Shown here one piece after another: positions 1-11,301 of a DNA stretch of 64,000 bases. The stretch lies in contig CM056574.1 of the NCBI GenBank assembly GCA_029721435.1, positions 4,539,001-4,603,000 on the forward strand, in the 5' to 3' direction. The notes under the pieces were generated by a model, which was not told the DNA's origin, searched no databases, and was given only the letters and a program-made list of their open reading frames with translations. A program made the position numbers and the translations under genes. Source of the DNA: Gymnothorax reevesii. Taxonomy: Eukaryota; Chordata; Actinopteri; Anguilliformes; Muraenidae. Each line of letters starts with the position of its first letter. Positions within the stretch are counted from its first letter, which is position 1.

Positions 1-1191
1 CAGTGTGCAGGAGAGCCCAACACAAACAACAAAAAATCATGGAAAAAACAGTCAGAATTAATCCACGGTGTGGGAATAGATATAATGGAAATAACCCAGC
101 CCTGCTCTCAGCATGAGAAGTGTTTTATGAATAAATCTCATTTAAATGACCAACCAAGAATCCATACTGATGAAAAGCCCTACAAGTGTGATCATTGTGA
201 GAAGAGCTTTTCATGGAAATCTCAATTAAATTCCCACCAGAGGATTCATACAGGTGTAAATCCCTACAAATGTGATCAGTGTGAAAAGAGTTTTTCTCAC
301 AAAAGCTGTTTAAATTCCCACCAGAGCATTCATACAGGTGAAAAGCCCTACAAATGTGATCAGTGTGAGAAGAGTTTTTCGAAGAAAGGTGTTTTAAATT
401 CCCACCAGAGGATTCATACAGGTGTAAATCCCTACAAATATGATCAGTGTGAAAAGAGCTTTTCTCAAAAAAGCTATTTAAATTCCCATCAGAGAATTCA
501 TACAGGTGAAAAGCCCTACCAATGTTATCGGTGTGAGAAGAGCTTTTCTCAGAGATGTGTTTTAAATTCCCACCAGAGAATTCATACAGGTGAAAAGCCC
601 TACAAATGTGATCATTGTGAGAAGAGATTTTCTCAGAAAAGCTATTTAAATTCCCATCAGAGAATTCATACAGGTGAAAAACCCTATCAGTGTTATCGGT
701 GTGAGAAGAGTTTTTCTCAAAAAGGCCATCTTAATTCCCACCAGAGAATTCATCTAGGTGAAAAGCCCTACAAATGTGATCAGTGTGAGAAGAGTTTTTC
801 GAAGAAATGCATTTTAAATTCCCACCAGAGAATTCATACAGGTGAAAAGCCCTACAAATGTGATCTGTGTGAGAAGAGTTTTTCTAAGAAAGGTGCTTTA
901 AATTCCCACCAGAGAATTCATACAGGTGAAAAGCCCTACAAATGTGATCATTGTGAGAAGAGCTTTTCTCAGAAAAGCTATTTAAATTCCCATCAGAGAA
1001 TTCATACAGGTGAAAAGCCCTATCAATGTTATCGGTGTGAGAAGAGTTTTTCTCAGAAAGGCCATCTTAATTCCCACCAGAGAGTTCATATTGTTATAAA
1101 GCTCTACAAATGTGACCAGTGTGAGAAGTGTTTTTCTCACCAATGCTATTTAAATTCCCACCAGACAATTCATACAGGTGAAAAATACTGA
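1..1191 (+). CDS. C2H2 zinc-finger protein ZNF-A, 5' end outside window
   Basis: The frame is open from base 1 to the stop at 1189-1191. The first codons ([10 protein letters not shown], then [17 protein letters not shown]) match the leader of the two other ZNF genes, so the true start lies to the left and the Met at 70 is internal. After a degenerate first finger there are 12 C2H2 fingers of the type [23 protein letters not shown], joined by TGEKP-type linkers. Finger 4 reads YKYDQC, so its first zinc Cys is lost. Two linkers read TGVNP and one reads VIKL. The stop follows a TGEKY linker and lies exactly where R4 LINE sequence begins. By family it is a nuclear DNA-binding protein, probably a regulator or a repressor of repeats. 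No KRAB or SCAN domain is visible in the part present. It is expressed only if the missing exons exist. Confidence 0.88.
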   Translation, partial: QCAGEPNTNNKKSWKKQSELIHGVGIDIMEITQPCSQHEKCFMNKSHLNDQPRIHTDEKPYKCDHCEKSFSWKSQLNSHQRIHTGVNPYKCDQCEKSFSHKSCLNSHQSIHTGEKPYKCDQCEKSFSKKGVLNSHQRIHTGVNPYKYDQCEKSFSQKSYLNSHQRIHTGEKPYQCYRCEKSFSQRCVLNSHQRIHTGEKPYKCDHCEKRFSQKSYLNSHQRIHTGEKPYQCYRCEKSFSQKGHLNSHQRIHLGEKPYKCDQCEKSFSKKCILNSHQRIHTGEKPYKCDLCEKSFSKKGALNSHQRIHTGEKPYKCDHCEKSFSQKSYLNSHQRIHTGEKPYQCYRCEKSFSQKGHLNSHQRVHIVIKLYKCDQCEKCFSHQCYLNSHQTIHTGEKY

Positions 1192-3177
1192 AAGGAGAAG
1201 AATCCCCAGAATGTCTGACCACTGCTAATACCAACCTGATACCAAAGAGTAATGATACGCAGCTGCCTAATAAATGTAGACCAATTTGCTGTCTTACAAC
1301 ATACAAATGACTGACGGGAATCATAGTTGATGCAATCTATGAACATCTTCATAAGGTAAACTACCTGGAAAACAAACAAAAGGGATGCATAAGAAAAAGG
1401 CTCAGAACTAAGGACCAACTCTTGGTCAATAAAGCTATTCTTGACGACCGCAAACGAAGACCGCGAAACCTTAGAATGGCATGGATTGACTATAAAAAGG
1501 CATTTGACAGTGTGCTGCATTCCTGAATACTCACATGCCTGGAACTATACAACATCAATAAAGAGATGAGATCCTTCCTTGGGACCCAAATGACTAAGTG
1601 GAAAACCACCATCACCCTAAAATACTCAGAGGAACACACAATAATCCCAGATGTCCAAGTTCACAGAGGAATTTTCCAAGGCCTGTTATCGCTTTTATTC
1701 TGCCTCACCACGGACCTTCTCAGCAAGCTGCTGAAGAGCTGTGATATCGGGTACGACCTAACAAGAGATAGAATCAGAAAAGGCCATAAAAGAGTGAACC
1801 ATCTACTATTTATGGATGAACTGAAGCTCCATGCAGAGTCGGAGCAAAAACTTAAACCAGTTTGTTGGAGCAGTTTATAAGTTTTCCAGGGACATTAGTA
1901 TGGAATTTGGTCTAGAAAAGTGCCGTAGATGTACAATCAAGAAAGGTAAGAAGATATTGGCAGAAAATATCTTAGTGGGGAGGAGAGTTGTATTGAAGAT
2001 CTGGCCAAGGATCCACATACAAATATCTGGGAATTGAAGAAAATGCAGCAATAGAGCATTAGAAGAGAGAAAAAGTCAAGAAATATACTTAAAACTCTGT
2101 AAAAATATTTGCAATTCAGAACTAACACCAAAGAACAAAATCACTGCCGTAAATCAGTTTGCAATTCCTGTGGTGACTTATGCTTTTGCCATAATAGACT
2201 GGCCACAAGGTGAGCTGGATAAGCCTGATATTAAGACCAGGAAGACACTCACCTTACACAGTCAGTTGGAGAAACCAGTGTGTGGATCGAATTAATCTCC
2301 CTCACAGAGGAGGCAGACAAGGCCTTACAGGGATTAACCAGGCCTACAGAGCAACAGTTGTCAGTATGGGACAGTACCTGAAAAGCACTGTTGAGGACAT
2401 AATGGAAATGGCAGCACATCATCATGCAGAGATCCTACCCCAGCAGACTTCGATCATAAAACTGGCTGAAAACTTTGGAGGAAACATCTTTGAAGCGGTA
2501 GCAGGTAACGAACTGACACAGGCAACAAAGCTAGCAAGAAAAACCTGGGCAAAATTCTCAGAAAGGACAGATGGAAGCAGCACTTCAGGCTACCAAATGC
2601 TGGCTGATGGACATTATACCTCCCGCCACAACAATATCTGCAGATGCCTACACTGCAAAATATGCAAAGAGATGGAAGAAAAGGAAAAGATATGGGAACA
2701 TGAACCAGCACCAGTCGTCTCCAACGGGAAAGTAACAATGTTCTACGACAGTGATTCCAACTGGAAGGTTCATAGAGGGAGGTGCGATAAAACCTGGACA
2801 TTGTCATCTGGAATAGGCAGGAGAAAAGTGCTAAAATTATAGATGTCATTTTCCCTAATGATTATGGACTTAATTGAGCAGAAAGAGAAAAGATAACAAA
2901 ATACCAAGACCTAAAAAATGACCTAAAAACAACCTGGTCATGGAAAGAAATTGATATACCAGTGGTGGTAGGTGCCATGGGGCTTATGAAGAGAAACCTG
3001 AAGAAATACATGGAGGCCATCCCCGGTTGTCCAAGTAACCTAATATCCACAATCAAAGGAACGGCAACCATCTTGAAAAGAGCCCTTGGGTACAATGCCA
3101 ACACTGCTTAGGGTGTAACTATAGACCCCAGGAAAGGGGCCCGTTACTCACAATAAGAAGAGAATAAGGAAAATTTT
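1192..3177 (+). mobile_element. R4-clade LINE, 5'-truncated and decayed, copy A
   Basis: Translation in broken frames gives AWIDYKKAFDSV at about 1480, GIFQG at about 1670, and HLLFMDELKLHAE at about 1800, where the catalytic FMDD has become FMDE. Further on come the VDRINLPHRGG/GLTGINQAYRATVV block (about 2285-2370), a Cys-His motif (about 2640), and a C-terminal EKITKYQDLKND / KRNLKKYMEAIPG region (about 2885-3020). That series is typical of the RLE-type R4/Dong/Rex6 clade. The copy starts inside the RT domain immediately after the ZNF-A stop. It has several stops, for example after VLHS near 1525, and is not mobile. Copies B and C carry the same sequence. Confidence 0.82.
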
Positions 3178-3180
3178 AAA

Positions 3181-3870
3181 GTTGAAAAGCCCTACAAATG
3201 CTCTCACTCTTGGAAGTCCTTTTCATGCCAGTTTTCCCTTGTTAGCCATCAGATTGTGCATACAAGTAACGAATAGGCTCGTAAATCGAGCCAATGTGGG
3301 AAGTGCTCTTCTCAAAAATGTAATGTATTAATACAAGAGAGGATTCACACGAGAAAAGCCCACTAATGTTCTTATTGTGCAAAGTCCTTTTAATGAAAAA
3401 AATGCTCTTGATACCCAGAGGAGCGTTCATTCAGGTGAAAAGTCTTACAAATGTACTGAGTCCAGAAAGTGTTTGTCTGAAAATTGTAATTCAACTCTGT
3501 ATCAAAGAGTTCATTCTGGTGTAAAACTGTACAAATGTACTTGGTGTGCTAAGTGTTTTTCTGAAAAATATGAATTAAGCCTGCACCATCAATCATTCGG
3601 GTGCGAAGCCTTTCTAATGTAGTCAGTGCCAGAAGTACTTTTACGGACATTATACTTTGTCTGCACTGAAGAATCTGCTCAGGTGAAGAACCCTTCAGAT
3701 GTACTCAGGTGCGAGTGGTGCAGCCCAGCACCAGCTGATTTAAGGAGTCTCTGAAGAATTCATACAGCGGGGAAGCTCTATGAACGTCTCAATTTTGGGA
3801 AGAGATTTTCACAAAAAAGTTGCTTTAAATATTCACTGGATCAGGCATACAGCTGGGTGGCCAACTTTTG
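3181..3870 (+). pseudogene. Decayed C2H2 finger array A
   Basis: The frame pieces read VEKPYKCSHSWKSFSCQFSL, then QCGKCSSQKC, KSYKCTESRKCLSENC and [17 protein letters not shown], with HQRVHSG-like linkers, several stops and frameshifts, and a last finger remnant near 3800 (FGKRFSQKS). The consensus (KCT.C.KCFSE, HSG linkers) differs from the intact array upstream. It may be an older neighbouring ZNF gene, or the former 3' fingers of the upstream gene that decayed after the LINE separated them. Equivalent arrays lie in units B and C. Confidence 0.75.
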
Positions 3871-4272
3871 GTTCAGCTGTTGCAATTCCAGTTACTGACG
3901 TCTCAATCCGGCGTTCCAATGAAGGTCAGAAAAGTTCAGTTTTGTTGTTAATTGGATTCTTCTTTAAAAAAAAAAAAAAAAATCTGAAAAATCCACCCCT
4001 AATGTGATGCAATGGCAGTGCTCATGTAGGATGTCCAATGATAATTCAGCGTACTCCTGACTCCTGTATTACTGCAGTGCCCTCCGCTGATACTGACAAC
4101 CTCTGTTATGAATTAGTGCCTTTGTTCATCCTCTTTGTATACAAAATTTCAACAGAAAAATAAGTGAAATAAAAAATGATTGAAGGAAAAGAATGATCAT
4201 GAAAGAAGTATTTTCTCAGAAATGTGTGCCACAAGTATTGGAATCTCTTTACTCTTATTGTGTGAAGCCTAA
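3871..4272 (+). repeat. Shared 3' tail of the ZNF-LINE unit, copy A
   Basis: Non-coding sequence matching the reverse complement of 19638-20060, including an A-run at about 3966-3982 and the block ending in ctttactcttattgtgtg. Similarity to unit B stops abruptly at about 4272, which marks the duplication breakpoint. Confidence 0.7.
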
Positions 4273-4404
4273 CTTTCCCAAAAAGACAACAGGAAATTCA
4301 AATAGTGAAGATGATGTTCATGATGTTGCATTTAAGTCCAAAATTTTGGTAAAGGTAACTTTCTTATATGAAAGATATGTATGGAACTAGTCATTTTCAG
4401 TTAA

Positions 4405-4719
4405 TTAATTTGTTTTGATAGATGTGGTATATTGCCCAAAAGATGATTGAAGAGGTTTATTTTGAGGAATGTGTTGGTAATATCCAATGTAGTACAATAC
4501 TGAAGCGACATGAGCACACACGCCAGCTATCCTATCCCCTGCTGGACATTTGCAGCAGTATCCCTTCACTGGATCATCAGACTCACCCATGTCGTATTGT
4601 ACTATTAGTGAGAGAAGAGCTTGTTTTGGTAACACAACACAGTTGTCATTGTAACTTGTACAAATAGAAAATTTTCGATGGGATGACGATCCATACATCA
4701 ATCGTCTACACTTAGGCAT
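4405..4719 (-). pseudogene. SWIM zinc-finger fragment, probably C-terminus of a transposase-like gene
   Basis: A 104-codon open frame contains CKCPAGDRIAGVCAH, the CxC...CxH SWIM zinc ligand pattern, followed by VASVLYYIGYYQH. The CAHVASVL.YLGYARH type of ending is known from C-termini of DDE transposase-related proteins in fish and cnidarians. Nothing upstream on this strand extends it, so it is a fragment, perhaps a last exon. It starts about 130 bp beyond the unit A breakpoint and has no counterpart beside units B or C. Confidence 0.55.
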
Positions 4720-4852
4720 GGTGGAACAACATTATGTGAACACATTTAATCACATTTCAGAATGATCCAAAACTCACTGGATGCGAGAATTGAAGCTGTA
4801 AATTGATATAGATAACATTTTTCTTGTCTTTATCCAGGATAGACACAATATA

Positions 4853-6463
4853 ACAAAAACCGAAACCAGTGAAGTTGGCACGTTATGTAAATCGTAGATA
4901 AAAACAGAATACAATGATTCGCAAATCCTTTTCAACTTATATTCAATTGAATCCACTGCAAAGACAAGATGTTTAATGTTCAAACTGAGAAACTTAATTT
5001 ATTTATTTATTTATTTCAAATAATCATTAACTTAGAATTTAAAGGCAGCAACACATTGCAAAAAAGTTGGCACAGGGGCCTTTTTACCACTGTGTTACAT
5101 CGCCTTTCCTTTTAACGACACTCAGTAAACATTTGGTGACTGAGGAGACCAATTTTTGAAGCTTTTCAAGTGGAAGTCTCCCATTTTTGCTTGATGTACA
5201 GCTTAAGTTGTTTAACAGTCTGGGGTCTCCGTTGTCATATTTTACGCTTCATAATGCGCCACACATTTTCAATGGGAGACAGGTCTGGACTACAGGCAGG
5301 CCAGTCTAGTACCCGCACTCTTTTACTACGGAGCCATGCTGTTGTAACACGTGCAGAATGTGGCTTGGCATTGTCTTGCTGAAATAAGCAGGGGCGTCCA
5401 TGAAAAAGACGTTGCTTGGATGGCAACATATATTGCTCCAAAACCTGTATGTACCTTTCAGCATTAATGGTGCCTTCACTTATGTGTAAGTTGCCCATGC
5501 CTTGGGCACTAATACACCCCCATACCATCACAGATGCTGGCTTTGGAACTTTGCGCCGATAGCAGTCCGGATGGTTCTTTTCCTCTTTGGTCCAGAGGAC
5601 ACGACGTCCACAGTTTCCAAAAACAATTTGAAATGTGGACTCGTCAGACCACAGAACACTCTTCCACTTTGCATCAGTACATCTTAGATGAGCTTGGGCC
5701 CAGCGAAGCCGGCGGCGTTTCTGGGTGCTGTTGATTAATGGCTTTCGCTTTGCATTGTAGAGTTTTAACTTGCACTTGCAGATGTAGAGACGAACTGTAG
5801 TTACTGACAGTGGTTTTCTGAAGTGTTCCTGAGTCAATGTGGTGATGTCCTTTACACACTGATGTCAGTTTTTGATGCAGTACCGCCTGAGGGATGGAAG
5901 GTCACGGGCATTCAATGTTGGTTTTCGGCCTTGTCGCTTTCGTCAAGTGATTTCTCCAGATTCTCTGAACCTTTTGACGATATTACGGACCATAGATGAT
6001 AAAATCCCTACATTTCTTGCAATAGCTCGTTGAGGAATGTTGTTTTTAAACTGTTCAACAATCAGCTCACACATTTGTTCACTAAGTGGTGACCCTCGCC
6101 CCATCCTTGTTTGTGAATGACTGAGCATTTCAGGGAAGCTGCTTTTATACCCAATCATGGCACCCACCTGTTCCCAATTAGCCCGTTCACCTGTGGGATG
6201 TTCCAAATAAGTGTTTGATGAGCATCCATCAACTCTGTCTTTTTTGCCACTTGTGCCAGCTTTTTTGAAACATGTTGCAGGCATCAAATTCCAAATGAGC
6301 TAATATTTGCAAAAAATTACAAAGTTTACCTGTTCAAACATTAAGTAACTTGTCTTTGCAGTGTATTCAATTGAATATAGGTTGAAAAGGATTTTCAAAT
6401 CATTGTATTCTGTTTTTATCTACGATTTACACAACGTGCCAACTTCACTGGTTTTGGGTTTTG
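4853..6463 (-). mobile_element. Tc1-like DNA transposon, about 1.6 kb
   Basis: The termini are long inverted repeats of roughly 100 bp or more: the left arm contains gaaaccagtgaagttggcac and the right arm its complement near 6431-6460. TA dinucleotides flank at 4851-4852 and 6464-6465. The element encloses a damaged Tc1 transposase on the - strand. Confidence 0.88.
5235..6104 (-). pseudogene. Tc1-type DDE transposase, frameshifted
   Basis: The natural start is probably MGRGSPLSEQ at 6104, followed by an HTH region (QRAIARNVG) to about 5943. A stop and frameshifts lie between 5943 and 5837. The catalytic part is one frame, 5837-5235: LWSDEST with the first Asp, FQQDNAKPHSA with the second, and CSPDLSPIENVW with the third carboxylate. 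All three catalytic residues survive, but the N- and C-terminal parts are out of frame, so this copy makes no full transposase. Confidence 0.88.
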
Positions 6464-6725
6464 TAGTAAATGACACTTTAGGAGTGCTTAAAGGCTTCGC
6501 AGAACCGCAATAAAGTTGTATGTCTACATTATAATGTGGCCTTAAACCACATCACATGACACATTAACAATACTTTGTAGATTAATGCACTGTAACATTA
6601 TGTTTAATTTGTTTACGCAGGTATCCCATCTTAGCCTCCCAAGCGGCACCAACCCAGGGGAGTGTGTCTGTTGGGTCATGCAGGCCATGGCAACCAATTT
6701 GGTTTGGAGCTCTTATAGTCTATAG

Positions 6726-7340
6726 CAGTGGTCTTCAGCGTTGTTCCTGGGGACCCGCTGTGTATGCTGGCTTTTGTTCCAACCACAGTTGCAATCGCAG
6801 GGTTTTAATAAGCTGTTAATTTGTCTTATAAAAAAATGCCAGACCCACATTGCGATGCATTGGAAATAACTGCATAAAATGAGAGAAAAAATTATAACAA
6901 TAACCAATCAGATCAAAGATGTAGTTGGCTCCTAATTGGTGAAAACTAATTGGCACATGACAAATTTATTCAACATGCTAATGGTAAAGAGTCAAACCGG
7001 TTTTGTGGCGTTGGTCTAATTAAGTTCACCAGAAGTTTTTTGAAATCACTTGAAACTGTTGAGTCCTGCAGCCTAATTTGGGGTTCCTCTGTGTCCAATT
7101 TGATCTGTTTGAAATATTATAATGCTTGCAGTATAGAAATAAAACCACTCTATTCAAGTGTATTTAATCTTTATAGCATGTATGGATTTTTCTCAGTAAC
7201 ATTTGGCCAAAGACAGTAAGTAACAAGGCTAAACATGGAAAACATTAATAGCTTGTTAAAATCCTGCAATTACAATTGTGGTTGAACCAAAAACCAGCAT
7301 ACTCAGTGCTGGTCCCCAGGAACGACGTTGAAGACCACTG
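6726..7340. mobile_element. Non-autonomous hAT element
   Basis: The ends are inverted repeats beginning cagtggtcttcagcgttgtt and ending aacgacgttgaagaccactg. A perfect 8-bp target duplication, gtctatag, lies at 6718-6725 and 7341-7348. The 615 bp interior is AT-rich without a credible coding region. CAG-type ends plus 8-bp duplication define hAT. Confidence 0.9.
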
Positions 7341-7554
7341 GTCTATAGTTAACCTTGATAAGACTGGTTGTTTAGTTTACTCAGGTATCCCATCTTGGCC
7401 TCAAAAGTGGCTCCAACCCAGGGAAGTGCGTCACTAGTTAGTGGCTTCTATTCTGTGTTAATTAAGAGCATGTCAATTGTACAGAATGAACAGTCCTAAC
7501 AAACTTTTCAGCACTGTAAGTGGCAGTATATGAAATTGACTCTTATGAGCATTA

Positions 7555-7784
7555 CTGTGCGTTCACACCAAGAGCTACTAAAGCTGTAAAATCGCTTTTG
7601 TTGCTCATAAAAAAATAGCAGCTAAGATGTGTTTGCTCTTGTCGCTCTAATCGCTCATGGCGTTCCCATTGACATTTCATTCACAGCCGAAACGCGTCGT
7701 AGCTAATTTGCATAAAGTTGAGCTGTTAACTTTTGTCGCTCAAGTTGCTCAAGTTTTGTCGCTCCTGGCTTTTGTCGCTCTTGT
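7555..7784. repeat. Dispersed repeat remnant with repeated GTCGCTC words
   Basis: Begins tgcgttcacaccaagagc and contains at least four close copies of tgtcgctc or gtcgctc. The gcgttcacacc end recalls Harbinger-type ends, but no partner end is seen before the LINE fragment begins. Confidence 0.35.
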
Positions 7785-8925
7785 CCATACAAAGCAAGGT
7801 TCTGTTTTTGGACCTATTCTGTTTACCCTATATGTTAATAACCTATGTGAAAATCTTTCAAATGCTATTATCATTTTTATGCTGATGATACCGTTATTAA
7901 TTGCTGTTCATCATCTGTTATACAGGTCATTAACTTTCTACAGTCTGCATTTGATATTGTTCAGTCCCGACTGCAGAAACTAAAATTGGTATTAAATACA
8001 GAAAAAACTAAACTCATGCTGTTTTCTAACAGTAGTGAAATCTTCCAAAAAATCCAGCAAATCTTCCAAACATAATCACTGCTCAAGGAAGAGTAATTGA
8101 ACTTGTTTCAAGTTACAAGTATTTAGGCATTCTTATTGATCATCAGCTAACTTTTAAGTCCCATATTGCAAATCTAGTCATTAAGCTTAAGGTAAAGCTT
8201 GGCTTTTACTTTAGAAATAAATCCTGCTTCTCCTTTCCAGCTGGGAAATATCTTGTGTCGGCTACTTTCCTGCCTTTGCTAGATTATGGTGACTTATTAT
8301 ATTTGAATGCTTCTGCTCAATGTTTACGGTCCCTGGATACTGTCTATCACTGTGCCCTGCGGTTTGTTACTGGTCTTAAATATTTCACCCATCATTGTAC
8401 TTTGTATTCTAAGGCTGAGTGGCCATCACTGTATGTACGTAGGCGTATCCATTGGTTGAATTTTATTTATAAAACACTCCTTGGGCTGAACCCTTCTTAC
8501 CTGTCCATTTATCTTTTTCGAAGTGAAGGCCATTACAACCTCCGTTCTCAAGATATTTTGCATTTGACTGTTCTGCGTGCTCGCACGGAGCTTGGGAAAA
8601 AAGCTTTTAAATATGCTGCCCCCTCTGCCTGGAACATCCTTCAAAAGGACTTGAGATTGTCAGAACTGATTTCTGTTTTTGGTTCAATTTTAAAGGATTT
8701 AGAATGTGAAAGCATGAGAAACTGTCTATGTGCCTAATTTACTTATTTATGTATTTATTCTTATTTTTTAATGGTTTGATATCTGTGTCACTGTCCTTGT
8801 ATGAAACTTATATGTGTCCTTTTTATTTATTTATTTATTTTTATTTTTGCTGCCCTCTTGGCCAGGTCGCTCTTGAAAAAGAGATTTTAAATCTCAGTGA
8901 GTCTTACCTGGTTAAATAAAGGTTT
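7785..8925 (+). mobile_element. L2/CR1-type LINE 3' fragment
   Basis: Starts at the RT motif QGSVFGPILFTLYVNN. The YADD active site is visible at 7878-7889 in a shifted frame, followed by LVLNTEKTKLMLFS (about 7985) and SYKYLGILIDHQLTF (about 8112). A long open stretch at 8255-8737 runs from ATFLPLLDYGDLLY and LDTVYHCALRF through to the ORF end. The 3' tail with cttggccaggtcgctcttg and a ttaaataaaggttt end matches the tails of fish L2-like LINEs. It is 5'-truncated with at least two frameshifts. Confidence 0.8.
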
Positions 8926-8935
8926 AACAAGCGAA

Positions 8936-9500
8936 GCCAGGCACGGCAAACCCCGCCCCTCGCAAACGTTTTAGCTATTGGGGCCTAAAGTCCTCTCAAA
9001 ACGTGAGACTATATGGGTTTAGCCTTCTTTTATCATTGAATAAGGATTAAGGGTTAAAAAATTGCAGTGTTGAGGACATTCATATAGCTGCTTATATTAT
9101 GTTTATCCATTATGGGTCAATACCTGACTGACTCCCGATGTCTTTGGTCAACAATAGCTCAAAATCTATACATACGGAAATGGTTAAGTAGCATATCATT
9201 GGATGTGGAATTGGAAAAGGATTTTGGTGCAAACTGGAAGTCTCTAGGTTAATTAGGTCAAGTGTTATAACAAAAAAGGTGTTATTGACCTTTTTGTTGA
9301 CCATGACCAAATGGTTAACCCAAATTGACCCAAAATTTAATGAGGTCTATTCTGGGCCACCACGCATCTACCTTGAAAATTTCATGCAAATCGGTCCTGC
9401 TGTTTTGTTGTAAAGTTGCTGACAATGAAACAAACAAAGAAATCGCTCGAAAACAATACCCTCGCCCTCCCCTCTGGGGGGGCAGGGTAATAAAAAAAAA
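8936..9500 (+). repeat. Dispersed repeat with ccctcgccctcc hairpin end
   Basis: Begins near ggcacggcaaaccccgcccc and ends with aaaacaataccctcgccctc followed by its own partial inverse (gggggggcagggta) and an A-run. A shortened second copy with the same two ends lies at about 48965-49175. No coding capacity; family not named. Confidence 0.55.
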
Positions 9501-10769
9501 AAAAAAAAAAGTGAATTATTGTGGGCTACTGAATTTAAGTGCTTAATCCTGTACACAGGCATGGTTGTCCTGAAATGAATGCTGAGATATAACCTTTTGT
9601 CTCTCAGTATGGCCATCATCGACAGAATATTATTAGTCAAGCAGTACTTAAATTTAACTATATATATTTTTTATGTTCTTTATAAATTTGTGAGTTATGA
9701 GTCCACAGCCAGTCAATACTGCACATTGTAAAAAAATGAAGAATCTTTGAGTGAGTTCGAGAACTGCAGTTCTTTTCAATCTCAAAGTTTCCAACACACA
9801 GTAAATGGGAATGGTGGGAAGTTGAAAATGTTTCAGTGGCCTAGAACCACTCACTACAGTGCTTTTTAATTTGAAAATGGCCAGTATCTCATGTGAGGCA
9901 AAACAAACATGTTTTTTTAATTTAGTTTTTTAGGCATTCATTGTTAACTTTAGGATCACATTTTCATCCATTGTCAGTATGTTTTCAAAGTTGTACTGGG
10001 CGAATGAATTCTCATTAGCCTGATATACCTCAATTTTTCTTGCTCTGATTGTGAATTGCAGTCCTGTGTTGGAGACCTGTTACGTGCCTGGAAACAGTAA
10101 ATTGATGACAACCTGTCAATATTGTTTAGGTATTTTGTGAATAATTTGTTTTTGTTACGCCATGTAAAGTAAACAGTACTGCAAAGAAGGGTTGTTTTGA
10201 AGCTCTTGTCAAAGATTCCTCTTTTCTAAACAGTAATTAACAAGGCATTGTAATTTGCAGCAATTACTTTAGAAATGTTTGGTTCTTTTATTGAATATTT
10301 TAAGCATGCACAATGTTGCCTGAAGCCTTGTGACTTAGAATGACAGGAGAAAGACATCACTTAAAAAAAAAGTGTGAGGGACTGATTAGGCAGATTGCCA
10401 AACAATGTACTTGGAATGCTCTCATAGTATAGTTTACTGATTTTGAGAACTGGAGTGCTCCTACGGACCTTTTAAATAAGTTTGCAAATTTTTAAATGTA
10501 TAAATAGCAATACAAACGTTAAAAGTTCTGGGGCTTATTTATATACACTGGGCAATTCAATGTTATGCACATATGCAGTGATGTGAGCTGCCAGGATGTT
10601 CAAGTAACCTTCCTGTCAACACAACTGGAGCATTCAGGGTAAATTATGAATATCTGAGACGGTACCCTAACAATGATTTCAGACCAAACTTTTTTCGTGT
10701 ACTTTATTTCACTGACAAAATTAAATCGCAGCAATGTACTTCTGGTATGAAATTGCAACCTGACAAATG
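9501..10769. other. Non-coding AT-rich interval
   Basis: Only short random frames and A/T runs. I see no gene, repeat pair or terminal inverted repeat I can support. Confidence 0.5.
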
Positions 10770-10932
10770 TGACCATATCAGGACGTCGCGGCAACGACTT
10801 TTGTTTACCTTATGGCAACATCCATTCAGCAACGCGCGACGTCGCAGATAAGGGGCCATTAAGTAACGTCGCCGTGACTAAATGGCAACTTTATGGCGAC
10901 GTGCAGCAACGTCTTGTGTTAGCTGGGATGCC

Positions 10933-11211
10933 CGTGCGCGCTGCCTCGTGGAGCACGCCATTGGGCTCCTAAAAGACCGTTGGCGCTGCCTGCATGCGTC
11001 GGGTAGTAGCCTCCTCTACCACCCGAAAAAGGTCTAGAGGATCATCTGGGCCTGTGCCATCATGCACAATGTGGCAGTGAGGCGTGGGGTTGCACTACCA
11101 CCCGGCCTCCCTCCACCCCAGCATGTGGACCCGGACTCTCAGCCCCCTCCACGTCATGAGGGTTTTCAACGGGGACTAAGGACCCGAGCTGCTGTGATGC
11201 AGCGGTTGTGA
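10933..11211 (+). pseudogene. PIF/Harbinger transposase C-terminal remnant
   Basis: A single frame reads RCLVEHAIGLLKDRWRCLH, then LLYHPKKV, one stop (tag), then RIIWACAIMHNVAVRRG and a proline-rich tail to a stop at 11209-11211. The EH.IG.LK.RW.CL and ACA.LHN.A blocks are the C-terminal signature of HARBI1-like DDE transposases. The frame begins abruptly at about 10933. Upstream (10770-10930) there is only a non-coding stretch rich in gtcgc/gcaacg words. Confidence 0.8.
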
Positions 11212-11257
11212 AGCTGCCCCCCCCCCACCACCTCTCACCCCTCATGTTGACATAAAG

Positions 11258-11260
<3 letters not shown>

Positions 11261-11300
<40 letters not shown>
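11261..11300 (+). repeat. (GT)20 microsatellite
   Basis: Forty uninterrupted bases of alternating GT. Confidence 0.98.

Positions 11301-11301
<1 letters not shown>

Larger units (their letters stand above)
1..4272 (+). repeat. Segmental duplication unit A (ZNF + R4 + decayed ZNF)
   Basis: Umbrella feature. The same order of ZNF exon, R4 LINE, decayed finger array and tail recurs inverted at 19638-27527 and 51333-58743. The left limit is the window edge. Confidence 0.82.

Noticed and set aside
180..1180. Regular 84-bp repeats that could suggest a CRISPR or satellite array
   Set aside because: The period is 28 codons and every unit encodes a C2H2 finger in one open frame.
4750..5060. tRNA or other structured RNA gene near the Tc1 left end
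   Set aside because: The apparent pairing is the Tc1 terminal inverted repeat.
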